From: a bacterium
GTDB taxonomy: Bacteria > Vulcanimicrobiota > Xenobia > Xenobiales > Xenobiaceae
Direction: 5' to 3'
Length of the DNA stretch: 5,091 nt
Assembly (NCBI GenBank): GCA_017444045.1
Contig: JAFSXO010000095.1
Span: 1 to 5,091 of the forward strand
In this document: piece after piece, positions 1 through 5,091 of the stretch
How the letters are laid out: the number at the start of each line of letters is the position of its first letter
Position numbering within the stretch: the stretch's first letter is position 1
Made by a program: the position numbers and the translations under genes
Notes under the pieces: model-generated
Databases searched by the model: none
The model's input: only the letters and a program-made list of their open reading frames with translations
Told to the model about the DNA's origin: nothing

Positions 1-23
1 CTCACTAAAAAACTTTCTGCCAA

Positions 24-137
24 AGCAGTATCGCCCATACTAGCTTCCGCGCCATATCCAGCACCGGCTACAGCACTAGCTTCTGCATCAGCTTACACAC
101 CAGCTGCCGCGCCAGCCTGCAAACTAGCACCGCCACA
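24..137. repeat. Degenerate 12-bp/6-bp tandem repeat downstream of surE
   Basis: The stretch divides into 12-base units that nearly all begin AGC on the plus strand, with three 6-base half units between them. Full units start at 24, 42, 60, 78, 90, 102, 114 and 126. Half units lie at 36-41, 54-59 and 72-77. Typical units are AGCTTCCGCGCC, AGCTTCTGCATC, AGCTTACACACC and AGCTGCCGCGCC. The total of 114 bases is 19 x 6, so the reading frame is kept throughout. On the minus strand, in the frame that continues surE, most full units read as four codons ending in Ala (for example Gly-Ala-Glu-Ala), but TGA at 144-146 and TAA at 93-95 interrupt that frame. On the plus strand, frame 1 (1-162) is open and Ala/Pro/Ser-rich. 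The array could be a decayed coding tail, the C-terminus of a convergent gene, or noncoding satellite-like DNA. The periodicity is seen directly; its meaning is not known. Confidence 0.6.
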
Positions 138-143
138 CTCCGC

Positions 144-932
144 TCATTCAGCCAGCAGCTGATCGCCTAAACGCTGCTGCCAGCGGCGCAGCACTTCGTA
201 ATTAGTGCAGTCCACCTGAATTGGCGTCAGCGAGGCATAGTCGCTGTGCAGGGCTTCAAAATCGCTGCCGGGTGTCATATGCCCATCGGGCTGGTCCCCG
301 CTCAGCCAATAATACTCGCGATCCCAGGGATCGCTGCGCTTCACCACATACTGATTGTAGATGGTAAGGCCCTGATTCGTGAACTTTACCCCTTTGAGCT
401 GATCCAGGGGAAGGTCGGGCACATTAAGACTATAGAGCGTCTGCGCCGGGACATCCAGGCCTTCGGTTCCGCCCAGTATTTTATCCGCCAAACGCCGCGC
501 CAGCACAGCAGCCGTTTCATAATGCACAGCATGGCGGCCCTCCAAGGAGACGGCCACCGCCTTGCGCCCATGTATAGAGCCTTCCATAGCCGCCGCCACC
601 GTACCAGAATACATGACGTCAAAGCCCATGTTGGCCCCCTTGTTTATGCCGGACATAATAATATCCGGCGGATTGTCCTTCATTAGATGGAACAGAGCCA
701 AAAATACGCAGTCGACAGGAGTGCCGTTGATGGAATACTCCTCTATCCCAGGGCGCTTCTCTCCATAAGGATACATACGAATGGGGTTCATAAAGGTACA
801 GGCATGGCTTACCGCGCTGCGCTGGGTGTTCGGAGCTACGACCACCAGCTCATTGCCTTCGCGGAAGGCTTCAATAAGGGCGCGCAGTCCGGGAGCGCCT
901 ATTCCGTCATCGTTGGTCAGCAGAACGCGCAT
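144..932 (-). CDS. surE: 5'-nucleotidase SurE (stationary-phase survival protein)
   Basis: SurE is a cytoplasmic, divalent-metal-dependent phosphatase that removes phosphate from nucleoside 5'- and 3'-monophosphates; some members also act on polyphosphate. The 262-residue length is normal for the family. The N-terminal NDDG motif gives metal ligands Asp8 and Asp9. Ser39, in the APNTQRSAVSH stretch, is the third expected ligand. Asn97, in SGINKGAN (94-101), is the fourth. The conserved YSGTVAAAMEG segment follows at 108-118. The ATG at 930-932 places the DDG motif at its usual distance from the N-terminus, and AAGGAG lies 12 nt upstream, which is slightly far. The gene is transcribed in the same direction as the small membrane-protein gene at 1072-1458, with a 139-nt gap. 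Its 3' end runs into a tandem repeat, and I see no hairpin terminator there. Identification is secure. Confidence 0.97.
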   Translation of the reverse strand: MRVLLTNDDGIGAPGLRALIEAFREGNELVVVAPNTQRSAVSHACTFMNPIRMYPYGEKRPGIEEYSINGTPVDCVFLALFHLMKDNPPDIIMSGINKGANMGFDVMYSGTVAAAMEGSIHGRKAVAVSLEGRHAVHYETAAVLARRLADKILGGTEGLDVPAQTLYSLNVPDLPLDQLKGVKFTNQGLTIYNQYVVKRSDPWDREYYWLSGDQPDGHMTPGSDFEALHSDYASLTPIQVDCTNYEVLRRWQQRLGDQLLAE

Positions 933-944
933 TCGTCTTTAGAT

Positions 945-950
945 CTCCTT
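945..950 (-). promoter_or_regulatory. Ribosome binding site of surE
   Basis: The minus strand reads AAGGAG here, 12 nt before the surE ATG. The match to the anti-Shine-Dalgarno sequence is good but the spacing is longer than the usual 5-9 nt. No better start codon lies nearby, so the annotated ATG stands. Confidence 0.6.
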
Positions 951-1071
951 AAGTATTGTCTTGTTGCCAGGCAAACTATAAGCGTACACCTTCAAAGCAA
1001 ATTTCAAAAGTACATCTGTAAAGATAGCCTACCGCATGGCGTTTGGCGCAAGCTCTTTATCGTACAAGCGC

Positions 1072-1458
1072 TTAATCGTTGCTGTTTCCCGACTGATCCT
1101 GCCTGGAGCCCTGGCGCATTTCCTTCGGCCTGACCACAGCGTATATACCCCAGGTAATCAGCGAGAGCACTATGCCCACTCCAGCGACAAAAAGAGCCAT
1201 CTCCTTGCCGCTGGGCAGTACCCCAATATAGTCGGTGATGAGGGGAATGCCCTTTAGGCTAAAGCGCACGCGGGGCAGAATAAAGCCTACTATACCGAGA
1301 AGGACAGCGCCGCTCAGTATGCGCATAGGAATATAGTGGATAGGCAGATAAAAATCGGGGTCGATATTGCCCGCAATCGCCAAATAGACAAAGAACAGAA
1401 TTATTAACAGAGATGCCCACCAGGGGAAGGTAAAAGTAAACATCTGCAGACTTGCCAT
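1072..1458 (-). CDS. Small hypothetical membrane protein, about three hydrophobic segments
   Basis: I do not recognise this 128-residue protein. It has hydrophobic stretches at about residues 13-30, 45-62 and 86-108, so it is very probably an integral inner-membrane protein. The short loops hold a DPDFYLPIHYIP segment (33-44) and a basic PRVRFSLKG segment (62-70). The last 20 residues are polar and charged (RPKEMRQGSR followed by a Gln/Ser/Asn/Asp tail). Positive charges after both the second and third hydrophobic segments make a simple three-pass topology inconsistent; one segment, or the 71-82 stretch, may be re-entrant. The start is supported by GGGAG six bases before the ATG. It precedes surE on the same strand (139-nt gap) and is divergent from the zinc-ribbon gene. 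No catalytic motif is visible and no function can be assigned. Confidence 0.75.
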   Translation of the reverse strand: MASLQMFTFTFPWWASLLIILFFVYLAIAGNIDPDFYLPIHYIPMRILSGAVLLGIVGFILPRVRFSLKGIPLITDYIGVLPSGKEMALFVAGVGIVLSLITWGIYAVVRPKEMRQGSRQDQSGNSND

Positions 1459-1464
1459 AGCCGT

Positions 1465-1469
1465 CTCCC
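1465..1469 (-). promoter_or_regulatory. Ribosome binding site of the small membrane-protein gene
   Basis: GGGAG on the minus strand ends six bases before the ATG at 1456-1458. This normal spacing supports both the start choice and the reality of this unrecognised gene. Confidence 0.6.
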
Positions 1470-1505
1470 AATCAACAAAAAATAGTACATACTAATTGCA
1501 CGTAT

Positions 1506-1526
1506 TGCCCGAGCAGCTGCCGGGCA
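1506..1526. other. 21-bp near-palindrome in a divergent intergenic region
   Basis: TGCCCG and CGGGCA flank a perfect inner palindrome GCAGCTGC, with one extra A at 1512 breaking full symmetry. The element sits in the 137-nt gap between the minus-strand membrane-protein gene and the plus-strand zinc-ribbon gene, 48 nt from the first and 69 nt from the second. Neither side has a T-run, which argues against an intrinsic terminator. The position between divergent starts suits a regulator operator shared by both genes. This role is inferred only. Confidence 0.4.
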
Positions 1527-1595
1527 GGCCGCAAAATAGTCTAGATATGTTCGCGCAATAGCAGGCTGTTCCTGGAAAATGCCGAATCTCGGGCT

Positions 1596-2309
1596 ATGAG
1601 TTACGTCATTTGTAGATTATGCCGCGCTAAGGTTTCCTGTACCTCCACTGACGATATCCCCGAACGGTGCCCAAAATGCCAAGGAAAGCTGCCCCGCGAC
1701 CTCAAGGTGTCCGCCTCTGACAGCGAAGCGAGCGCCGAGGCCTGGCTCTGCCCGTCATGCTTAGGCCGCCTCGCACCGGCGATGCTTACATCAGCCGGCG
1801 ACTGCCCCATCTGCGGCCAGCCCGTCGACAGGGAGCTAGCCACCACCCTGGGCAAAAACGCCGAGAATATCATCCGCCAGCCCACGCTGCGCCTGATTGA
1901 CGGTGATTCCGCCAGCGACGTAGCCGCCAGCCTACAGGCGCAGGGAATATCCTCAGAACAGGCCTGGCGCTGTATAGACAGGCTAATCGCCGAGCTGCCC
2001 TTCGAGCGCAAGGCTCTGGAAGACCAAGGGCACACGCCCAGCCTGGCTCCGGCCTGCGATGCCTGCGGCATAATAACCGATCTGGCCATGTACGATGCCG
2101 AATGGGCGCTCAGCCCCGATGAGCTGAAGCGCTACCGCGAGGGCTATGCCGGATTTGACGGCCAGTTCGCTGACAGCAAAACCTACACCCGCCACGCCCT
2201 GTACTGCCTGTGCAAAAAATGCTACAAGCGCGCGGGAAAAAGCGACTTCGCCGATGGCTACCCCTTCCGCTTCGGCTTTATCCTCAAGAGAATTAAAAAG
2301 CGCAAATAA
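1596..2309 (+). CDS. Hypothetical Cys-rich protein with three predicted zinc ribbons
   Basis: I do not recognise this 237-residue protein. It has 15 cysteines, twelve of them in six CxxC knuckles that pair naturally into three four-Cys metal sites: Cys6/9 with Cys25/28, Cys52/55 with Cys70/73, and Cys154/157 with Cys206/209. Cys204 makes the last knuckle a CxCxxC. Between the second and third sites, about residues 84-140, lies a predicted helical region with a segment VAASLQAQGISSEQAWRCI that resembles helical hairpins in many Firmicutes proteins. The C-terminus is strongly basic (KRIKKRK). No signal peptide or membrane segment is seen, so it is probably cytoplasmic; zinc binding and perhaps nucleic-acid or protein binding are inferences. 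ATG 1596 is the only reasonable start in an open frame that begins after a TAG at 1542-1544, but no Shine-Dalgarno precedes it. It is followed after 6 nt by the hydrolase gene. Confidence 0.85.
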   Translation: MSYVICRLCRAKVSCTSTDDIPERCPKCQGKLPRDLKVSASDSEASAEAWLCPSCLGRLAPAMLTSAGDCPICGQPVDRELATTLGKNAENIIRQPTLRLIDGDSASDVAASLQAQGISSEQAWRCIDRLIAELPFERKALEDQGHTPSLAPACDACGIITDLAMYDAEWALSPDELKRYREGYAGFDGQFADSKTYTRHALYCLCKKCYKRAGKSDFADGYPFRFGFILKRIKKRK

Positions 2310-2315
2310 GAAAAC

Positions 2316-3224
2316 ATGCTAAAACGCCACTGCTCCCTGCTTCTCGCTCTGCTGCTGATGCTGACAGTATGCCCCTCCCAGGCCAGTCCCCTGTTAAAGC
2401 GCACTCCGCTGGGAACAGCATCAGACGTTACTGCAGAAAAGATAGTTTATCAGTCTGGCAGCCTCAAGGTGTGCGGACGCCTTTATCTGCCCGCGTCGTT
2501 TCCGCGCCCCCTGCCGCTGGTTATTTTTAACCATGACGGCAACGATGGCATCAGCACCAGCCACCACAAATCCTGCCTGCGCCTGGCGGCCCAGGGCTAC
2601 GCTGTGATAGCCCCGTCATACCGGGGCGAGGACGGTTCGCAGGGCACAGTAGAGGTAGCTAAAGGCGAGGTCGATGACGTGCTGAACCTGTGGCCCTGCC
2701 TGGCCGAGATCCCCGACATCGACTCCAAGCGCGTGGTGCTTATGGGCGCTTCTCACGGAGCGCTGATCAGCCTGCTGGCGGCGGGAAGACAGCAGAACAT
2801 AAAAGGGCTGATCTTCGCTTACGGCGTTGCAGACATATTCAGCTGGTGGGATTATCTGAAGGCCAACAATATGATCGGCAATGATGCCCTCACCAAGCGC
2901 ACTTACGGCAACGGCCCCCAGGATCGCCCGCAGTCCTTCAAGATACGCTGCGGCTTAAACGCTGTGCCCAACATCAGCGCCCCTACCCTCATTCTGCAGG
3001 GCGATCTGGACAAGATAACCCCGCCTACGCAGGCCGAGATACTCCACCAGTCGCTGATACGGCATGGCAAAGAGAGCCGCCTGTGCCGCTATCCGCACGC
3101 CCTGCACGGCTTTTTGGTGTATGCGCCCTATCTTACCCACGATGTGACGGCGGAGGAAAAGGCTGAGACCGAGCAGGCCTGGCAAGAGGTTTTTGCTTTC
3201 TTAAAGAAGGCGCTGCAAGACTGA
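2316..3224 (+). CDS. Exported alpha/beta hydrolase (dienelactone hydrolase / S9 peptidase-like)
   Basis: This 302-residue protein has a clear signal peptide: MLKRH, a Leu-rich core at about 7-18, and a likely signal peptidase I site after Ser-Gln-Ala23. The LTVC stretch is a poor lipobox because Val precedes Cys, so a lipoprotein is unlikely. The mature part is an alpha/beta hydrolase. An oxyanion-loop motif NHDG lies at 72-75, the nucleophile elbow GASHG gives Ser146, the GDLD segment gives Asp232 as likely acid, and LHGF gives His264. A variable cap-like insert lies at about 172-215. The order fits dienelactone hydrolase or acylaminoacyl-peptidase-type esterases/peptidases; the substrate cannot be read from the sequence. 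It acts outside the cytoplasmic membrane. It starts 6 nt after the zinc-ribbon stop with almost no ribosome site (AAGAAA only), so translational coupling to the upstream gene is likely. It ends 78 nt before the convergent oxidoreductase gene. Confidence 0.92.
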   Translation: MLKRHCSLLLALLLMLTVCPSQASPLLKRTPLGTASDVTAEKIVYQSGSLKVCGRLYLPASFPRPLPLVIFNHDGNDGISTSHHKSCLRLAAQGYAVIAPSYRGEDGSQGTVEVAKGEVDDVLNLWPCLAEIPDIDSKRVVLMGASHGALISLLAAGRQQNIKGLIFAYGVADIFSWWDYLKANNMIGNDALTKRTYGNGPQDRPQSFKIRCGLNAVPNISAPTLILQGDLDKITPPTQAEILHQSLIRHGKESRLCRYPHALHGFLVYAPYLTHDVTAEEKAETEQAWQEVFAFLKKALQD

Positions 3225-3238
3225 CCAGCTTCATCGGC

Positions 3239-3266
3239 GGGATCATGCGCTTAAGCGCATAATCCC
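3239..3266. terminator. 28-bp inverted repeat between convergent genes, probable bidirectional terminator
   Basis: The arms 3239-3252 and 3253-3266 are complementary except for one pair (C3244 with A3261). The centre is TGCGCTTAAGCGCA. As RNA it would fold into a 12-bp stem with a TTAA loop. In the plus-strand transcript the odd pair is a C-A mismatch; in the minus-strand transcript it becomes a U-G wobble, so the hairpin is somewhat better in that direction. It lies 14 nt after the hydrolase stop and 36 nt after the oxidoreductase stop, the usual place for a shared terminator. No U-run follows on either strand, so intrinsic termination may be weak. Confidence 0.6.
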
Positions 3267-3302
3267 ACAAACTCTCAGCCTCACCATGCCAATCGACAGC
3301 GC

Positions 3303-4292
3303 TCACTGTTTGCAGGCAGCTTCAACTCCGCGCATGAGACGATCCATAATTACGCTGACTGGCTCTACGGCGTGAATAAGCGATATGCCCAAGCCAAAGG
3401 AAGCGAACCCCTGACTGAGATCGCCGAAGAGCATACCATTGCGCATGCCTTCGTACGCTTTTTGCGCTTTGAAGATATCGTCTTCGGAAGCGCCAGCCTT
3501 GCTCATAGCCAAAAGCTTGTCCGGCAGCTCACCGGGCAGAGAGCGATAATAAGCCGGAACAGTTCGATAAAACAGCAGATCGTCTGCATCTGCGTTGATG
3601 GCCATTTCTTTTATGTTAGGGGCAACAATCGATTCTTCGCTCAATAGGAAAGCCGTTCCCACGAATAAGCCCTCAGCCCCCAAAACTATAGCGGCCTGTG
3701 CTGTACGTTCATCGGCTATGCCTCCGCAGGCTAAAACGGGAACGCGGCCTTTAGCGGCATCGACAATCATTGGGATCACAGAAAAAGTACCGACTACCTT
3801 GTAGGGCACTGTGCCGCCTTCATCAAAACCGGTAGCTGCTATTATGTCAACTCCGGCTTCTATAGCGCGGTTGGTGTCTTCAGCTGTTGGCGTATGAGCC
3901 CTGTAAATGATTTTGATATCTCTTTCATGGCACGCTTTGACCCAATAGGGATCGAAGGTCATTGAAGCCCATACCGCCGCATGAATGCCTTCCTCATGCA
4001 TCATATCGAGCATAGGTCTTGTAAATATATCCGAGGCTGGATCTGTCGGGCCGATGTTAATGCCAAATGGCCTGTCGGTAATGTTTTTTACAATCCTAAC
4101 TTCACGACGCATGTTAGCGATGGTTTCTTCAACCGAGCGAACCGACTGTTTTTGTCCGGCATTAAAACCAAGCACACCCAAACCGCCGGCTTTGCTGACA
4201 GCGCCGACATACTTTCCATCAGTCAGCCAAAAGGTAGGCCCCTGAACTATGGGCTTTTCAATTCCGAGTATTTCACAGACCCTATTATGCAT
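3303..4292 (-). CDS. NPD-family FMN oxidoreductase (nitronate monooxygenase/FabK-like)
   Basis: This 329-residue protein is a TIM-barrel FMN enzyme of the 2-nitropropane dioxygenase/nitronate monooxygenase superfamily, which also includes the enoyl-ACP reductase FabK. Visible signatures are PIVQGP (14-19), AVSKAGGLGVLG (31-42), the FMN-phosphate motif ACGGIAD (188-194) and VGTAFL with the following SEES (211-221). The central loop reads GFDEGGTVP (155-163), where classical nitronate monooxygenases and FabK have an EAGGH motif; the catalytic His is thus replaced by Thr161. For this reason neither name should be assigned firmly. The C-terminal part, about 240-329, is a helical extension. The start is well supported by AGGAGG seven bases before the ATG. 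It lies 120 nt downstream of, and on the same strand as, the EFR1 flavodoxin/ferredoxin gene, which suggests a redox partnership. Confidence 0.9.
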   Translation of the reverse strand: MHNRVCEILGIEKPIVQGPTFWLTDGKYVGAVSKAGGLGVLGFNAGQKQSVRSVEETIANMRREVRIVKNITDRPFGINIGPTDPASDIFTRPMLDMMHEEGIHAAVWASMTFDPYWVKACHERDIKIIYRAHTPTAEDTNRAIEAGVDIIAATGFDEGGTVPYKVVGTFSVIPMIVDAAKGRVPVLACGGIADERTAQAAIVLGAEGLFVGTAFLLSEESIVAPNIKEMAINADADDLLFYRTVPAYYRSLPGELPDKLLAMSKAGASEDDIFKAQKAYEGMRNGMLFGDLSQGFASFGLGISLIHAVEPVSVIMDRLMRGVEAACKQ

Positions 4293-4299
4293 TTTTCTG

Positions 4300-4305
4300 C
4301 CTCCT
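4300..4305 (-). promoter_or_regulatory. Consensus ribosome binding site of the NPD oxidoreductase gene
   Basis: The minus strand has a perfect AGGAGG ending seven bases before the ATG at 4290-4292. It is the strongest translation signal in the window and fixes the start. The preceding bases (4320-4340, minus strand) are AT-rich with a possible TAATAT -10 box, but no matching -35 box was found. Confidence 0.8.
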
Positions 4306-4375
4306 GAAGCTTTTCCTCAATGCCTCTCAGCTATATTAAAAACACTGAACAGACATACTTTACTAATTAGCTCAT

Positions 4376-4404
4376 CCTATGGCATATTCTCTTCTCGCCA
4401 TAGG
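4376..4404 (-). other. Intercistronic hairpin between the EFR1 and NPD genes
   Basis: CCTATGGC (4376-4383) and GCCATAGG (4397-4404) form a perfect 8-bp stem with a 13-base loop. In the minus-strand transcript it starts 8 nt after the EFR1 stop codon. No U-run follows, so a classical terminator is doubtful. It could be a weak or factor-dependent end, or an mRNA processing or stability element between two genes of one operon. The base pairing is seen; the role is inferred. Confidence 0.4.
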
Positions 4405-4412
4405 CCTTTGTT

Positions 4413-5091
4413 CTATTCATTGGCTTGAATAATGTCTTTCAGAGCTATATGCTCATTGCGAAAACGCACCGTGCTTCTTTCCGAGGCCATATGAATAGCA
4501 TTCTGCGGACAATTGTGCAGACAAGCGTAGCACACCTCGCAGCGATCTAAGAAAACGACCTTATCCTTCACTATGATATTGTTAGCGGGACAAACCTTGG
4601 CACAGATTCCGCACCTAACACAGCTGTCGCTGACAGTGTAGCCCTTAGCGGTATCTTTTCTCAGGATAGGAATGGCCAGCTGTTTGACATACCTGTCCAT
4701 CCGCTCTCTGGTAGCCGGCGTAATATCAACAGTCCGCTCTTTTCTGTCAGCAATATCACGGCAGACCTCTGCGATCTGTCCTTCAACATTCTTAGCGCCT
4801 AAAGTATCTATCTGGTTCTGCATTTCAAATACGGGCAAATAGTTATCAACCATTTGAACAGCGCTTATGTAATTTAGCTTTAGCCCCGCCTGCTCAGCGG
4901 CGAGCCTAGCGTGAGCGAAAGCTTCAGCATACCCCATGCCATAGGTATAGACGAAAAAGAAATAATCCGTTTTGATTTTCGCCCGGGACATAAACTCTCG
5001 AACCATCATAGGCATTTCTACAGCGTACACAGGGCAGACAATTCCTACCGCATCGTCTGCAATTTCGATACTATCCTGCTTCATAAGCTGC
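4413..5091 (-). CDS. EFR1-type flavodoxin/ferredoxin fusion protein, 5' end cut by the window
   Basis: This is the C-terminal part of a cytoplasmic electron-transfer protein with a flavodoxin-like domain followed by a bacterial 2x[4Fe-4S] ferredoxin domain. An ATG at 5082-5084 exists, but the frame stays open to the window edge (Leu and Gln codons precede it). EFR1-family proteins carry an N-terminal FMN phosphate-binding loop (SGTGNS type) that is missing here, so the true start is almost certainly outside. Counting from that ATG, VGIVCPVY (13-20) is the typical flavodoxin strand with the conserved Pro-Val-Tyr, and VDNYLP (79-84) is the second family signature. Cys155/158/161 with Cys165-Pro, and Cys182/185/188 with Cys192-Pro, bind the two clusters. 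The linker at about 95-140 is helical and charged. It is co-directional with the NPD oxidoreductase gene and may be its electron partner. The specific partner is not known. Confidence 0.9.
   Translation of the reverse strand, partial: QLMKQDSIEIADDAVGIVCPVYAVEMPMMVREFMSRAKIKTDYFFFVYTYGMGYAEAFAHARLAAEQAGLKLNYISAVQMVDNYLPVFEMQNQIDTLGAKNVEGQIAEVCRDIADRKERTVDITPATRERMDRYVKQLAIPILRKDTAKGYTVSDSCVRCGICAKVCPANNIIVKDKVVFLDRCEVCYACLHNCPQNAIHMASERSTVRFRNEHIALKDIIQANE

Noticed and set aside
1..143. CRISPR array or attachment site at the left edge
   Set aside because: The units are 12 and 6 bases, degenerate and without unique spacers.
975..980. TATAGT on the minus strand as a -10 box for surE, with TTGCCAGGCAA (964-974) beside it
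   Set aside because: The nearest TTGAAA -35 candidate is 21 bases away and the 5-bp arms of the palindrome are too short to be meaningful alone.
246..1133. Plus-strand ORFs opposite surE and extending into the gap after it
   Set aside because: They lie antisense to a fully conserved SurE and have no recognisable motifs or ribosome sites; they are shadow frames.
1601..2195. Minus-strand ORFs opposite the zinc-ribbon gene
   Set aside because: The ordered CxxC pattern is on the plus strand; the opposite frames look like GC-rich shadows.
2316..2384. Lipoprotein signal (LTVC) in the hydrolase N-terminus
   Set aside because: The residue before Cys is Val rather than Gly, Ala or Ser, while a normal signal peptidase I site (SQA) follows closely.
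3372..4307. Plus-strand ORFs opposite the NPD oxidoreductase gene
   Set aside because: The minus strand encodes clear FMN-binding motifs over the full family length with a consensus ribosome site.
4373..4402. A 9-codon minus-strand ORF (MARREYAIG) in the EFR1-NPD gap as a leader peptide
   Set aside because: The only ribosome-like match is three bases from the ATG, and the ORF simply spans the hairpin; no attenuation structure with a U-run follows.

Overview
The window looks like chromosomal housekeeping and accessory metabolism DNA from an anaerobic, Gram-positive-lineage bacterium (Firmicutes). A Negativicutes-type organism would fit but cannot be proven from the sequence. The basis is a Firmicutes-style SurE, a flavodoxin/ferredoxin fusion of the EFR1 type that is common in gut anaerobes, an oxygen-independent-looking FMN oxidoreductase and a strong AGGAGG ribosome site. 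There are no RNA genes, insertion sequences or CRISPR arrays.

Layout. 1-143: a degenerate 12-bp/6-bp tandem repeat next to the 3' end of surE. 144-932 (minus): surE, a nucleoside monophosphate phosphatase. 1072-1458 (minus): a small unrecognised membrane protein, transcribed toward surE. 1459-1595: a divergent gap holding a 21-bp near-palindrome. 1596-2309 (plus): an unrecognised Cys-rich protein with three predicted zinc-ribbon-like CxxC pairs. 2316-3224 (plus): an exported alpha/beta hydrolase 6 nt downstream of it, almost certainly in the same operon. 3225-3302: a convergent gap with a 28-bp near-perfect inverted repeat, probably a two-way transcription end. 3303-4292 (minus): an NPD-family FMN oxidoreductase that lacks the usual active-site His. 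4413-5091 (minus, 5' end cut by the window): an EFR1-type flavodoxin-2x[4Fe-4S] protein.

The two halves differ. The left half (surE to the hydrolase) is GC-rich, and its two plus-strand genes have no convincing Shine-Dalgarno. The right half (redox genes) is visibly more AT-rich and its oxidoreductase gene has a textbook AGGAGG. The right pair suggests an electron-transfer module: the flavodoxin/ferredoxin protein could feed electrons to, or take them from, the downstream FMN enzyme. This is an inference from gene order. I see no clearly new defence or mobile system. The best leads are the repeat beside surE, the zinc-ribbon/hydrolase operon, the His-less NPD enzyme paired with EFR1, and the three intergenic palindromes.
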